Notes under the pieces: generated by a model | Told to the model about the DNA's origin: nothing | The model's database searches: none | What the model saw: only the letters and a program-made list of their open reading frames with translations | NCBI GenBank assembly: GCA_026874595.1 | Contig: CM049306.1 | Coordinates: 83,110,142 to 83,174,141, forward strand | Origin: Sipunculus nudus | Lineage: Eukaryota; Annelida; Sipuncula; Golfingiida; Sipunculidae | DNA: 64,000 nt | Direction of reading: 5' to 3' | Part shown: positions 21,762-36,700 of the stretch, piece after piece | Layout of the letters: each line of letters opens with the position of its first letter | Position numbering within the stretch: the first letter of the stretch is position 1 | Made by a program: the position numbers and the translations under genes

Positions 21762-24700
21762 GTAAAGATATCCTTTTATCATCTGCAGTTCATTGGTGGT
21801 GTATCTGTATTCACATATAGTTCACTCAGTCACTGCATGGGGCAATTGATGGGGACCACTGACTCTCACAGTTTCTGTACATGGGTAAAAGTGCAGTAAA
21901 GGAGACCTCACCTCACGGCCATGTAAGGTTTTTTCGCATATATTCTGCATAGGGAAAGTTGGGTACTACTGTAAAACTGCTGTTTGCATCTTAATTTTCC
22001 ACTTATTTTTATCTGCCACGTACACTCTCTTCCATTACATAAATCCTAAACATCAAAATGTCTGTCTGTATACACTCATAACCTCATCCAGACAGTGCAT
22101 GAGTGATCCTACATTCACTCTGAAGCCTGCATTCTATAGTGGCTCCGAAAGTTGTTCATGGCTGACATCAACAATGATGGATGGGTAAACGGTTAACTAT
22201 GGAGGGGCCGGCTTATTTTTTTAAAATGCCAGCCCCGGCGTCCCTCTTTTATGTCACCAATTTCAATGAAAGGATGCACTGGGCCCAGCTCTCGGCCCTG
22301 CGCCCCACCGCGGGACCACTGTCTCTATTAACATTTGAGGTGAGGTCTCCTAATCCTATACTGCACTTTTACCTGTACATGTATATTAACACACTGTCTC
22401 AGTACCTATCTGCATGGACATCACTGTCACTGATTTAATAATGATTGTACTCTGTTCCAGGACCCATGATCCACCTTACTTGTAGTAAGAATTTAACATA
22501 TTTATCTAAGGTGTCTTATTTTATGTAACTCCACTAGAAAACCATGTACCAGTACCTGTCATATATGTCGTGACTTTGAAATTAATATGCTAAAAACAGA
22601 ACCGGGTGTAAGACAGGATTATCGGCATTTACCATAAACTTTGCCATTTTGAACTGCTATTTTGTCATTTCTAAACTGGGTAAGTATGTGCTTGGGAAAA
22701 CAACAACAAGCCTTGTTGGACAATACAGACATTTCAGACCCGGCATTATGCAGCCGTTTACAACTTCATAAAACCCCTGCATCGATACATAAATGCCAAT
22801 AATGGAATGTCAATCCTAATTCAGTGAAACCTGTCAACCCTTATTGAAATAAAAGAGACTTCCACTGCCAATCCAGGCCATCATCCTTGATCCCTTGTTT
22901 AATAGTACCATTTGAGAAACTGTCGCAAAGGTAGTAGACTGGTTCTCACATTTTAGAAAAAATGAGTTGTGATCACTGATAACTATATGCAAAGTAAAAA
23001 TTTATATACATGATAGATAATTAGGCGGATGTAACTTCTACCCAATTATGTCATATTTTTTATCATAGGTAACTTAACAATTTTTTTTCTCTCACAAAAA
23101 AACTGAAGGACAATGGGTTATAATATAATACCATTGACAATCATATTAATAGCAATATTTATGTGATACAGTGAATTGCAACTTCAAAACTGGTGCTGTT
23201 CCTTTGAGATAATAATGATGTCACGGAAGACATATATTACAGGCAAAACCTAAATGGAGTCCAGGGTATCTCGACACTACTCTTTCATGTCATAATATGA
23301 CAGTCAGATTTTCCCATAGAGATGTACACATAGTTTTTTTCAGAATATCACACTTTTTAAATCAAGAAGCACATGGGGGCAGTGGAGGGTTATGACATGA
23401 AATTATAAAATATTTAAAACATGCTGTCACAATTTTTGCAACACTACATTTAAATAGGTAATTAATCCAACTAAAATTTTGTCATCACTTATATGTAGAA
23501 TATAAATCTGTAATCAGAATACTGGTACTTGAAATTTATTTTATTTTTGTTTAATGTTGCAGCTAAGCGCTATAAACTGAATCCCATGTATCCATTCATC
23601 TAGTGCTATTTGTTCCCCAGTTTCTGCGGAACAGGGGACATTGATTTGGGTTAGTCTGTCTGTCAGGATTTCATTTCTGTGTAATAACTTTCCTAAATAT
23701 CGGATTTCATTCAAATTTGGGTTTTTGATTGTTGTCATGCATACCTTGGTTTGGATTGGTTTTGAAGTAGCTGTCTGAATATTTTATAATCACCAACTCC
23801 AAAACAAACAAAAAAATCCCTGTTTGTTCCCTATTCACAACAAATCTTATGACATGTAAAGACTTCTTCAGGGGAAAATAAAAACTAAAACATATTATGA
23901 AGGCAAGCAGGGGACAACAAGGGGTGGAAGCAGGGGACATAAATTCCACAAATTTGCTTCTTTTTGTCCCCTGCTTCCCAGAATGGGGGACATTGATTTG
24001 GTTTGTCTGTTTGTCCATCAGGTTTCTATTTCCATCGATAACATTCCTAAATATTATCCCATTCCATTCAAATTTGGGTCAGTGATTGCTCTCATGCTTA
24101 CCTTGGTTTGGATTGGTTTTGGAGTTCCTGTCTTACAAGATAATAATACAATGTGATATTTCATTTTTTGATATGATGAATCAGCAGGTATAGTTTCACT
24201 GATCACCAACAGGTGGAAATAAATTACTTGAAATTATTTAATTTTGCGCTTACTGCAAGGTGCTTCCATCATTTGAGCATGGATAAAACTATTTGCACTT
24301 AGTCACCACAGACTTAAAAATCATCCCGGACTTGAAAGCAGAAGCGGAGGACATGAAATCCTTGAATTTGTTTGTGTATGCTTTAATTTGCCATTAGATG
24401 TAATGCTATGTGTACATGTATGTGAAAGCTACATTAAAGCCAGAGTATGTGAATCTTGCTTCCATTAGTTATTTATGTTTTGTCACTAAATAAACTTTAC
24501 AGCAAATTTAGCACAGCAAACAACATGCAACATATTATGAATGAACCACCTAAATAGATACTGGGTACTTCTTGTCCAATGTTATCTTAATTTTCCTCAA
24601 AAGGATTAAGAATTTTGCCTTTATAATAAAATAGCTTCTGTGAAAGAAAATAATAATTTCTGTAATTATTATTAGTAACTATTTTTATCTAAAATTATTA

Positions 24701-27700
24701 TTTGCAGCTGGATCCAAGGCTACAGTGGACAGTCTGTAGGCTACTTAACAAGAGACACTGTGTGCTTCAAGTGTGGGAATTATATCAAATTTATCAGTGA
24801 GGATGGCCATGAGAATGTGTATTCTGTGGGAGAAGGCATCGGTCCTGCTGCAGTGCACAGTTACAACAAGTTGTTTGCTGTCGCTGAGCAGACCATTAAC
24901 CCAACTATTCATGTCCTGGCGTACCCAACATTCAGAGAGGTAGCTCAGCTGCAGGGTAAGATTTTGACTGTGTATCAACTTCACTACATTAAATTTAAAT
25001 ACTTTGCTTTTTTTAACAGAAATATGATTAAGGTTATTTTTTTCAGCTCAGTATTAATCTTATCTAATTATTTAAACATCTTCACAATTTATTAAAGACC
25101 TATGGTTACTACTGAAAGACTTGGGTTTTTAAGTTAATTTATACTACTGATCTGTTCTTTATATCAGAAATTTTCAGACCCAGATATTCAGTACAGCACA
25201 AAAATTTGATGGTCACAAAGTAAAAATTTCATTGCATCTCCCTAATGTGAAAACATGTTTCATTGAAAACTAGCTGAGGCAAATGAATTTTTGTTCTACT
25301 GATTTTTTACTCACAGATGGAGCAAAACTAGAATATACTGCTATGGCTTTCTCCTCAAGTCTGTACCTTGCCAGTGTATCAGGTGTTCCAGATTTCAAAC
25401 TCTTTTTATGGTAGGTAAAGTATACATCTTTTTACTGCTGTAGTCTCTGCATGTGGGAATTTAAAAGCTGAAAAAATTACAGTGACAAATCTTGTATCAA
25501 ATTTGTGTTCATTACCATCTAGCTAACACTTCCATTTATGGTTCATGATTCAACATAAAAATATTTAAATATATCACCAGTTAAACACTTAATTAAAGCT
25601 CGTCATTATTATTGTGTTATCAATGTGTACAAATCCCACTGTAGGAATTATACAACCGGAGACAGACTGGCATCAGTTGACCTGCCCTCATCTTCACCTT
25701 TGACCTCACTTGGTTTCAATCCAGCCAACTGGAGAGAGCTGTTCATGTCAACAGCAGAGGATATTGTTATATGGCAGATTGAACAGAGTGATGACCTCTA
25801 CATAATGCAGAAAAAGTAAGACAAATATTTGATTTAATTGCCTTCTACACAATTTCTCCAGCAGAACTACCTTGTCTTCAAAGCAATTTGTAATACAACA
25901 AAATTAATTCTTCATTTGTGTTCTCAACAAAAATAAAATAGGATTGAAGTGCTACCTGACCATTAAATTGGATTGATTGTGCCTTAGTTTCACTAATAAC
26001 TGGTGTATTTATAAAAGTGCAATATAATCTGATTGTGATGGCACAGGATCTTCATTCAAATGTACCTGTCTCAGAGAATCATAAAAATTGCCACAAAACA
26101 GCCTGATCTTGTGTTAATGCATTTCTTCACTTTCTAATGCTCAAGATTTATTAATATCATATTGTGAACATGTTATATGGCCCAAAATCATCCAGATGTA
26201 TCTACGGGTGCTATGGGTAACCTTGTGTAATAGTTATCCTAATCTTATATAATAATGAACAAATATCTTTAATCAACAAATAATTGCAAATAATTTTACC
26301 TATAAAATATGAATATTCTGTAATCATGTCTGACATATTGTACAGGTACAATACAAGATTGATTTCAAGTAACTATAAGGTTATTGTACTTGATTCATTT
26401 TTGTACTTGTTCAATTATTGTTACATGTAAAGAACATATTTCCAGATCCCTTGGGTTACCCCCTGTAAGTGGAGAACGTCATGACATTAGCGCTCTCAGT
26501 CTCCACAGTCGGCCTATTACAAGCATGACTCTAGAACTCCCCAAGACTTCAGTTGCTGGGGTGAGGGGTGAAGATGCAAAGAAGTTTGAGAAATATAAAG
26601 ATGCTGTTGAAAGAGTGCAGCCAATATCACACACATGGGCTCCAACTGGAGACTTGTATGTGGGCTGTACAGGGGGACAGATTTTGAAGGTAACTTGTTT
26701 TATAATTTAATAATTGAAGTGATAATAAATGTATAGTATAGTTAGTTTTAACAGATTAATGCACATACATTAAAAAAGACCAATTGTATGATGCAGACAC
26801 TTGAAAGACCAAAGTTTGGCCCAAGTTTGTCTGCATTCAACTTAGCTTGGACTATATTTTAAAGGATATTGTTCTGGATTATCTTTATTTAGGTTTTATG
26901 AAATATTAATTGTAAATCCATCTTCTCACATAGTTATCCATGAAAAACTCTTGTAGTTTTTTGTCAGGTTTTCATCCATGTGTCTTTCATCAAAGAAATA
27001 TTTCATTTAGTACAAAAAATAAACATCAGGCCTGCCCAAATCACTCTTTTTGAAAATAGTCACTTTTTTTGAGGATTTCCTAAAATGATGCTAATTACTC
27101 TTTTTTCAGTCTTTTTTTTGAGCAGCACTTTTTTTTCTCTTTTTTTTCACGAAATAATTCCAATATATACTAGTTCTCTTCTGCTTTAATAGTCCAGTTA
27201 GAACAAGAATGGGACATTTTGCATTTTTATGTGTGCAAATGTCCAGCATGTGTCACAACATGTGGAAAATCCCCTTATCTTCATTAACTGGGATGTGTGC
27301 CATGTATATAATATTTCTGACTCTAGGAATGATATATGTTGATGTATATACAATTGTGCTATGCAAAGCACATCTTTATTCAGTCTGTGATAAAAATGGG
27401 GAATTGATGCTAATTTTATTCTTTTTTTTTCACTCTTTAATTCAAAGATGTCTGCTCTTTTTTTCTGGAGCACTTACTCCTTTACCCTTGGCAGGCTTGA
27501 AGCATGTAAGGAGCCATTTGGCCTCAATAGTTATTAACTATATGAGACGTGCAAGGTTCAGAGTCAGTGTTTACCATCTGCTTATCAATCAAGATTTATG
27601 TTGGAATAGAAGAAAATACTTACCTTTCAGAAAGTTTTTTTTATTAGGCCAAAAAAAATTAAAGGTATGGTTCTCAGGCACCGCCCGCATCAATTTTAAA

Positions 27701-30700
27701 CCCCCGCATCAAAAATTTTTATTTTGATTTTCAATAAAAACTTTCCAATTTTGAGCTGCTGCCGCTCCGACATTTCTTTCAAGAAGATAAAACCATTCAA
27801 TTTCCTTTGTTTTGTAGTGCTTTTATTTATTTATCAAAATAAAACTGTTATTTTCATGCTTTTCCCCTTATCATTTGACATTTTTATCGAAACATACCAA
27901 AAAATTTAAAATAAAAAAAGCGCCCGCCCGGATTGATTTCTGAAAAAAAGTGCCTGAGAACCATACACTTTTTATTTTGGCCTTAAATACATTTTTTCAA
28001 CTCTTACTGAAACCATACACAATTTGACATTTTATATTTATTCAGGTTGGGGCGGAGGTTTATGATGTGCATTTTATCTATAATCCTCTGAATGAGGCCA
28101 TGCGCACTGAGTCCACCAGCGATACTCTTCATCTGGGAAAACAGAAGTCATCCGTGTCTACAGCAGCAGGTAAGTGAAGTCCTTGTGTGAATTAAATTTA
28201 ACATTTATTAATAAAATAACATGATGAAATTTTCATTAGGCATATGAGTAAAATTAAAATGTTGAGAAATTGATTTCAAATTCCTGACCAGTATTCTGTC
28301 ACATGCACTTGAAATTTATGGGGTTTAATTAAAAAGTTCAAAGAAACAAGTTACAAGTAAGACATCATTTTGTAGAATTTCTCTAACAAATGAAAATAAA
28401 ACAATGCAGGAATTTGGTTTCACATTACCATTAGGCTTCTAAAAAGTTAGCTGAGTGCTTCATGCCCAAAGAGTGTTAGGGTGCAAATGCAGTGTTTCCT
28501 TTTTCTCAATATTAAAAAGGACTATTGCCATACCTTTGTGTTGATTTTTATTCATTTCAGAATCATCTAGCAGTACAACTATAGTGACACCTCTTGGTCC
28601 AGGCTCTGTTAACTGCTTGATGCTTCACAAGGAGGGTTTGTTTGCTGCCGGTGAAGAGGGAACATTACGGCAGTTGGAGGTCTCTAACAAAGGAGTCCAC
28701 GTCAAGCGCAGCATTCCATTTGGGGTTGCCATCAAGTCACTTTCATTCAACCCCGCTTACCAGAAACTCGCACTTGGCAGCAGCCAGGTATTGTGTCAGC
28801 AGTAAATTAATTCATATTATACTTAATATGTATTCCTCACTCACCTAATTGTGGATGCCCAAAGTAAAGGAAATGGCTAGATCTCAGGTCATGTATGAGA
28901 ACTGTGGTTGTTTTTATACACCCGTCATATGACGGGAGTATTATGGTATACCAACAGTCCGTCCAGCGGTCTGTCTGTCCATTAACCATTAGTGTTGCCA
29001 CAATAACTTACCAGGGTTTTGCTGGATTTTCCTGAAACTTACGATAAATACTTCCTGACAGATTTTCTCGCGCAAGTTTGATTATTGGCAACATCCACGC
29101 TTATTAAATTAGATCATGGGTCACTAGGCACGGTGAAGCCATGATAACTTATAAAGAATATCAAGGATTTTATAAAACTCATAAGAAATGTTAATCAATA
29201 AAATATCTTGCCTAAGTTAGATATCTGGAAAAATACATGCATATTTAATGAGGTCAGAGGTCACCAGACATTAAAGGCACCTTGGTGACTTACCATAAAT
29301 TCTATGGATTTTCATGAACTCATTATACACATTTACCAACAGTCTCTCACCTGAATTACCTTCTCATCTAAATTCACGCATATTTAAAAGATGTCAGAGG
29401 TCACCAGATACAAGACAAAGGTATCATGCACTTTTGCAGTGCTCTTGTCATGTTTGTAAGGGTTTCATATTTGCAAAAGAAAAATAATTAATGAAAATAA
29501 AACCTATACATGAATAAGATGCCTTTTTGTGTTGGCTGGGCACATAATTTTGCTTTGTTGTGTGGAAACATTAAAGAAAAGACAAGACAGGGTATCGGAA
29601 TAACTGGCAGATTTATAACGACAACTAAAAAAGATCTTACAAATCAAATCTTAACCTGAGAAAAATTACCCTCCTATTCACACAAGGTGGGGGAAATCTG
29701 GCCAACTGAGGAAATAGGCTACTGAAATCCTACTTACATAAAGGTCTCATTAAGAAAAAGATTATAATGTTGCATGCTTATCATATATAAATTCATGTAC
29801 TAACCATAAGCCTGTATATTACAATATCTGAATAACCTAATAAAGTATACAATTGTAAAGAAAAAGAAAATTGATACATATTTCATACGTCCAAACAGTT
29901 AGCAAACCAAAATGGCAGTACCAAAATACATCTGTGTGACCCTCATCTTGTGGCTGTACACTTCTTAAGCCACACATATCCATGTAACCATGTGTGAGAA
30001 TAAATATTCCTTACAAGAATCAGATTTAACCATTCTAATGCCCACCACATATACCCACTTACTACATAACTGTCTCAATCTATACAGATGAACAGTCATT
30101 CATAAAAAAAAGTCATTGGCATCTCATCTGCAATTTCCATATCTGTAGCAAATAATGAACATGACAAGAAATTCCATTCATTCGATTTTCCCTTGGGCAC
30201 TCAATGAATTGTTAAACTTATTAAAAAATTAATATAACAATGGATTCACTCCATGAAGGTTATTCTAAGGAGAGATTGTGAAAATGACACCCTGGCGAAA
30301 CACTGAAGAGTGAAAATCATGAGAAAATGTAAACCCAAAAATATGAACTTGACCATAGTATTTAAGTCTCAGTCTTCTGTATACAGTCTGATATAAATAA
30401 TTTTCTTTGAACCACTATTTCAGTTAACAGGGACCATGAAAAATTTATGACATGGTACATAAAACCTTATTCTTGTATAATCTAGCTCTTTCTTTAAGAG
30501 AATGCTTTGATCCAAGCCTCATTTAATATTAAAGTTAGAAGTGTAATTATTTAAAACTTCCCTCATGTTTGATGTTGTTTTGATGTTAAATTTCAGAGTT
30601 TGTATTAAAGTATATTTGTTTTGTTGACAGGGTTGTATATTCCTGTACAATTTGAGCGAGTCTGAAACATTCACAACTTTAGTGGACACTCATCATGGAG

Positions 30701-33700
30701 CCTTTGTTGGGGTTTCCCCACTATGTCCGGGAACAGACATTTCAGTGGTAGGTACATTAACACAGTGTAAATCATGAATCTGTATTAATATTAATGGTGT
30801 TGTCATGCAACTCCTCTCTGTCCAATTGCAAGCATAAGAAATGCCCATTTTAAATCTTGAAGTATCAAGGTTTACTATAATGCAAAGTGTGTCCCAGGGA
30901 AGGGTTCATGGGTAGGAGGGTCAGTTTCCATATTTTCCATCAATCTGAGGAATCTGACATTAATTTGTAAAAGGGTCTGTCCCATCAATATCTATCAAAC
31001 TATGCCAACAGGTAATTAGCTGGATAAAATGTGTATATCCTTGATATATGATAGAAAATTTCAGTAGCTGGAAGGTGAATTCTATATATTGGTTATTCAT
31101 ATGATGAAGATTAAAATTAAATCTTCTGTTATTGAATGCAGGAACATTTGACTGTCAACATTTTATAATGATATACGTTTAATGATTAAGAATTTGGATA
31201 CTGTGAATACAATATCAATTCCAGGACTGTAAAAATAGACAATTTCATTCAGCTAAGAGTCCCCCCCATACTTCCATTATAAACATATCTGAACATTGTC
31301 TTACATTATTGCCCCCAGTAATATTCCCTGTAATTACCAGCTGTTCACATCTTCTGAAGCAGCCATTTAAGGCTCATAATCAGGCAGGTCTAATACAAGA
31401 TGGCTTCTATTATGGTATATACCAGATATAACTTAGGTATTACATGTGGAGCAACCAAATTTGGGGGTCTACCAAATCTGTTATTATATTTTATGTGGTA
31501 TGTTTGCAAATTTTTAATTTAGGAATATTTGATGAGCAACATTAACTGCACTTTGTGTACCCTGTTTCTAATTTGATTCTGATTGGTAATTTCAGACTGT
31601 ACGTGAAGATGGAGAGCTCCAGGCCTGGCGGGTTGACACAGGAAAGTTGATGTCAGCCATTCCATTAGGCTGCCAGGTAATTACAATAACTATAAACTCA
31701 ACAATTTGTATTTTTAAATAAATTTTCATCAGGGTATTGGATTTACAAACAGTTTAACCTTTCTTAAATGGAGACATAATGCTATATACTATATACTATA
31801 TGTATAATGCTGATTTATCTAATTCTTTGAAAGCTATATACATCTGCAAAATTCCATTTTATTGGGGGACAGCATGACAGGGCTGACCCTAGCACTTGCT
31901 TCCTGTTATTTCATTTCCTGCTGTCATCCAGGTCTGGTGTTTACCACACCTGCACCAAGGAAGCCCACAAAGACATAATCTGCAGTAACTGATACAGGGC
32001 CTTGTAGCACATCCTTCCATTAATGCTTGCAGGGCATTCACCTTATGTTGGAGCTGACCAAAAAAATCTTACTGCTTCTTTGGGGAGATTCAAAAACTCA
32101 TGATTTTGAGCCCTGTGCTCCACACCTAGGTCACAGAAGCTAGTATAGCTGTACTTCATGAACACCAAGATTGTAATATTCTCTGAGGCCTGTTATATCA
32201 TAGCTAAATTTTAGCAGACATATAACTTTAATAAAAAAAGAACCTGGACCACTTACTGTTATTTGTTATTAGTGTTTTTTATAATTGGTATGTACTTCAG
32301 GCCACAAGTATAGCAGCCAGCCCCCTGTGTCATATTGCTGTAGTGGGAACCTCTGATGGTCATGCTCTGTTCGTGGATCTCAACAAATTGGATAAACCTA
32401 AGATGATTCACAGACTACACATCCACAATGGTCCAGTTAAACACCTTAAGTAAGTATATGAATTATTATTTCTTTAATTTTTTTAAAGATATCTTGATCA
32501 CTTAATCACAGGGTACCATTTTCCTTAATCTGACTCCTCTCATTATTGCTGCCATTCACAATTGCCCATTCATCCACATTGAGCATATTTGTTGGTATAG
32601 TTTGTGTATGTTATTTTGCAATTTTAATTGGTGTATTTTAAAGCAGCAGTTTATTGACTTTGAGAGTCACCAGGTACCCAAATAACCTAACTTGTTTTGG
32701 TTAAGGAGGAAAGGTTTGCTTATTGTCTCTCTAACCTATGATGATTTATATTTATGAATCCTTCATTCCTTTTTATGTTGCCAATATTTGGTTAAAGTCT
32801 CCACCTATTTTACAGTTATTGTCTATAATAAGTGACATGTCTGAACTATCCTTTTCCATATAAGACCAATATAAGAATTATCATTGCTTTGATTTGTTCA
32901 AGAAAAATGTTATAATATTTATTGACAGATTTAACAAAAATGGTCGCCTCCTCTTGTCTGCATCAAATGACGGCCATGTTGTGATAACAGCTGGCAGACC
33001 ATCAAAAAAGTTTGAACCTATTGGGTTTACAGGTGAGAAAACAATCCAGCTTTACTGTTATACATTAAAATTCAGCCAATAAAATAGAAACAAAATCATG
33101 AAGCAATAAATCCAGATACCATCCAGACATCAATTATCATAAATTATTCTTGATCATTCATATCAGTTCAGTATGTAAAAAACCCATGTAAAAGAGATTA
33201 CTTGGTGTGAAGTGTTGAATACACCAACTTGGGATATAAAGTCCTAGTAATTGTTACATAGATCCATAATATAAAATTAAAGAAAATGTGATACATAGTT
33301 GAAAGAATATAAAAGTGATATTGAGAAAAACCACAGTTTGAGTTGGTTAAGGTAAGTCTTCCTACTGTTACTATGCATGTGAAAACCTATGAATGAACCA
33401 AGCAGAGTCACAAAAAGACTAATGATACATTTGGATTGGCTACCCCTACACTGCCCTTGAAAGGGAACCTCACTTTTTGAATCTGTCAATTTGGGACATA
33501 AACTTGTACTAGTTATTATTTAGCTTTATAATTTCCTGCATAAATCACTATTAGTGGTCATCATTGGGTTATGCAATATCTTAGTGATTCTATGATTGAG
33601 CAAAATGTGAGTGTGAAGATGAAATTATATCATAACTTAAAGGGAAAAGACCATTATGAACAGGCTTTAAGAACAGATTAAATTGTAGCTGATTAGATCA

Positions 33701-36700
33701 GACTATGCTATAAATTCAAAGTGATTAGCCTTACCTGTACAATAATTTATTAGATTCTGAACATTGTTTTTTTTAACCTGTAGATGTTCCTGGTGAGATA
33801 ATGGGTCTGTCGTCATACATGGATGACCAGTCAGGAACAACGAGGGTGGTCGTCACAGCAAAACGTTCAGACCAGACTGATCCAGGAGCCTCTAAACTTG
33901 TCCACTTTAACCTTCCCAGTGATCTGGCAGATGGTAAGTGTAACATAAAATATTGTCTTTATAATTTTATTTGCTGCGCATACTCCTTTTTTATACGCCC
34001 ATCATATGACGGGAGTATTATAGTATTACCACCGTCCATCTGTTAAATTTTAGTGTCAACACAATAACTTACCAGGGCTTTGATCAATTTTCACAAAACT
34101 CACCATAACTACAAATCAACAGATTATCTTACCCGAGTTCGATTATGGGCAACATCCAGGCATATTTAATAAGGTCATGGGTTACTAGGCTACTTTGTAG
34201 TATCACTGTGATAACTTATGAAGAATATGAAGGATTTTGATAAAACTCTCCAGAAATGTTATTAAAAAAAAGTATCTCACCTAAGTTGGATTTCCAGCAA
34301 AATCCACGCATATTTAATGAGTTCAGAGGTCACCGCACTTTGGAGACTTGCCAAAAATCTTGTGGATTTTCATGTAACTCATTATACATATTTACCAATA
34401 TATTTCCTCACCTGAATTACCTTCTCATTGAAATTCACACATATTTAATTGGATTACCAATTTTGTTCTTGTTTTTTTTTTTTACATTTTATGGCAAACT
34501 TAATTTTCAGGAAAATTTATAATTTTTCCAGAAAAGCCTCGTAGGTTGAATTATTTGTCAGTAATTAAATATTTAATTTTTAATAAAAATTATAGTAAAA
34601 TGATACACCCTGTTTTGCTTGCTTTAATGCTGATCATAGAACCTGAGGAAATGACTGATAATAATGATAATATTTTACATTTGTGCTTTTGTAGACCCCA
34701 GAAAGTACCATGCAAGTTTGAAATATGACTTGTCCAGTGAAGCTGTGGAAAAATTGGCTTTTAACTTCCGACATCCAAGCCATGGCATAGCTGTTACTGC
34801 TTCCCAGTATGCCTTCACACTGGGACACAACGACAAGCAGATACATAAACTAACTCTGCCACAAGAACCACCCAAGAAGGTAAGTTACTCAAAAGAAAAC
34901 ATGAGTAGTATATAAAAAAATGCTCATTGTTATTTATTGAGATTGTAAGGTTAATATACTGCACAACTAAAGATCCAACTGGCTGTTAACAAAAAAAAAT
35001 AATAAAATAACTCATTCTCAAGCATGAAATAAGGGATGGCACCAATATAGAGTTATAGTTCACTGTTGTGTATTTTGCCTTTTAATTATCTTTCATTCAT
35101 AATATCACCACTCACATGTCTTGCCTGACATGGTCTGACGGACATTTAGTTATAATAGCAAAATTTCCACTTTGTGTCTACAGGTGGTCAAATTTTTTTG
35201 GTTTCACTATCTGTATATGCTGAAAAATTGAGGTTAAACTGACGTTTTTGTTTGCTTGAATGTAAAGAGTGATATCAAGGTCCTCAGGAGAAAAGTGTAA
35301 TATGTAAGTATTGGAGTGTTTTAAATTTTGTTCCAAGGTGAGATAGGTTTCCCTGTATTATGATTCAGTTATTTTTCTATCTTCAGGAGAACAGTAAGGA
35401 CTCATACCTGGAGCCACAGGATGCAGTTCCAGCTCATGGTCTAACTGGTGGTCAACTTCAGATGTCCCCTCATCAAAAATGGCTGGCATCTGTCAGTGCT
35501 GATGGTCGACTTTCAGTCAGGGCTCTGGGATCACTGGTCAGTAGACCATATGCAAGCTGTATAAATTATAAATGTGTTATCTATGCACTTCAATAACTTT
35601 TAATCTCTGTTGTATGCATCTAAATTATTTAAATATCGGAAAATAATAGTTAAAGGTAAAGAAGGTATGACCGAGCTCACCTAAACGCTCCTACTACCTT
35701 TGCTGGTGTATCTTGGTTTATTGTCTATGTTGTAGAGTGTCTGTAGTGCGAGGGGTCAGAGGTTTGATCCCATGATCAGCTTAGTGTTTCTTCCCCATGT
35801 AGCATAGGGAACAATATGGGACCCAAATGGACTGGTTGAGAAAGTCTTTTAAGACCTCCCTGAGGGGCTTCTTTAGCAAAAGAAAATGTGACTGCTGAGG
35901 GAGTGTTTAACTATTATGCCCAAAATGTGTCATAACCATGTAATTTTGTATGCATCTGATTTTAAACGTTGAAGAAACAATGACCTCATAGCAGGTTCTT
36001 TTAGTTTTTCTAGCCCGTGAATACAGTTATTTTGTGTAAATTTCATTTAGAATATCCTTTTAAAGCATTACATTTTCTATATTCTCTGGAATTTTTTTTT
36101 TTCAGAATAAGTCAGTTGATGTCATAGCACACAGTTATGCGGAGGGTGGTGTTCGTTCAGTGACCTTCACCTCTGATGCCCAATGTTTGTTGACTACCGG
36201 CCATGATGGTACTCTGGCATGTTTCAAGTGGAAGTAAGTGTGATATTTACTGCACTCACTTTACCATCATTGTGATAGACAATTTTATGGACAGATATTT
36301 CAGTATGCTGGTTAACTCCAGTATAACACTTAACAGAGTAGTGCTATCATATGTTCTGAAGGGTTTTATGCAGTATATATTATACAAATAAGAGGAGGGT
36401 GTGTTCATGTTCTTATAAAAAAATTCACTTGCTCTGTCATGAAAAGACCTTTCTCCTAAAGGCAGCAAGGCTAGCTATATCATGAATTTTTAACAAGATG
36501 GGACCAAAACAATAATAGCCAATCAGACCCAAAAAAAAACATGTTAAAGTAGTAATACAGTAAATATGCTTTATAAAGTGCTTTGTTTATAAATTAAACA
36601 TGCCCTTGTGACCGTTTCATGAATATTAATATTACCTAATAGGCTAAAATCTCATAGATCATGCAAGCTGTAACTTTCAGTAAGACCTAAAACCTTAGAA

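Noticed and set aside
27209-27727. 172-codon plus-strand frame between CFAP43 exons 5 and 6.
   Set aside because: T-rich low-complexity intron sequence running into the Harbinger-type MITE; no domain, no splice consistency.
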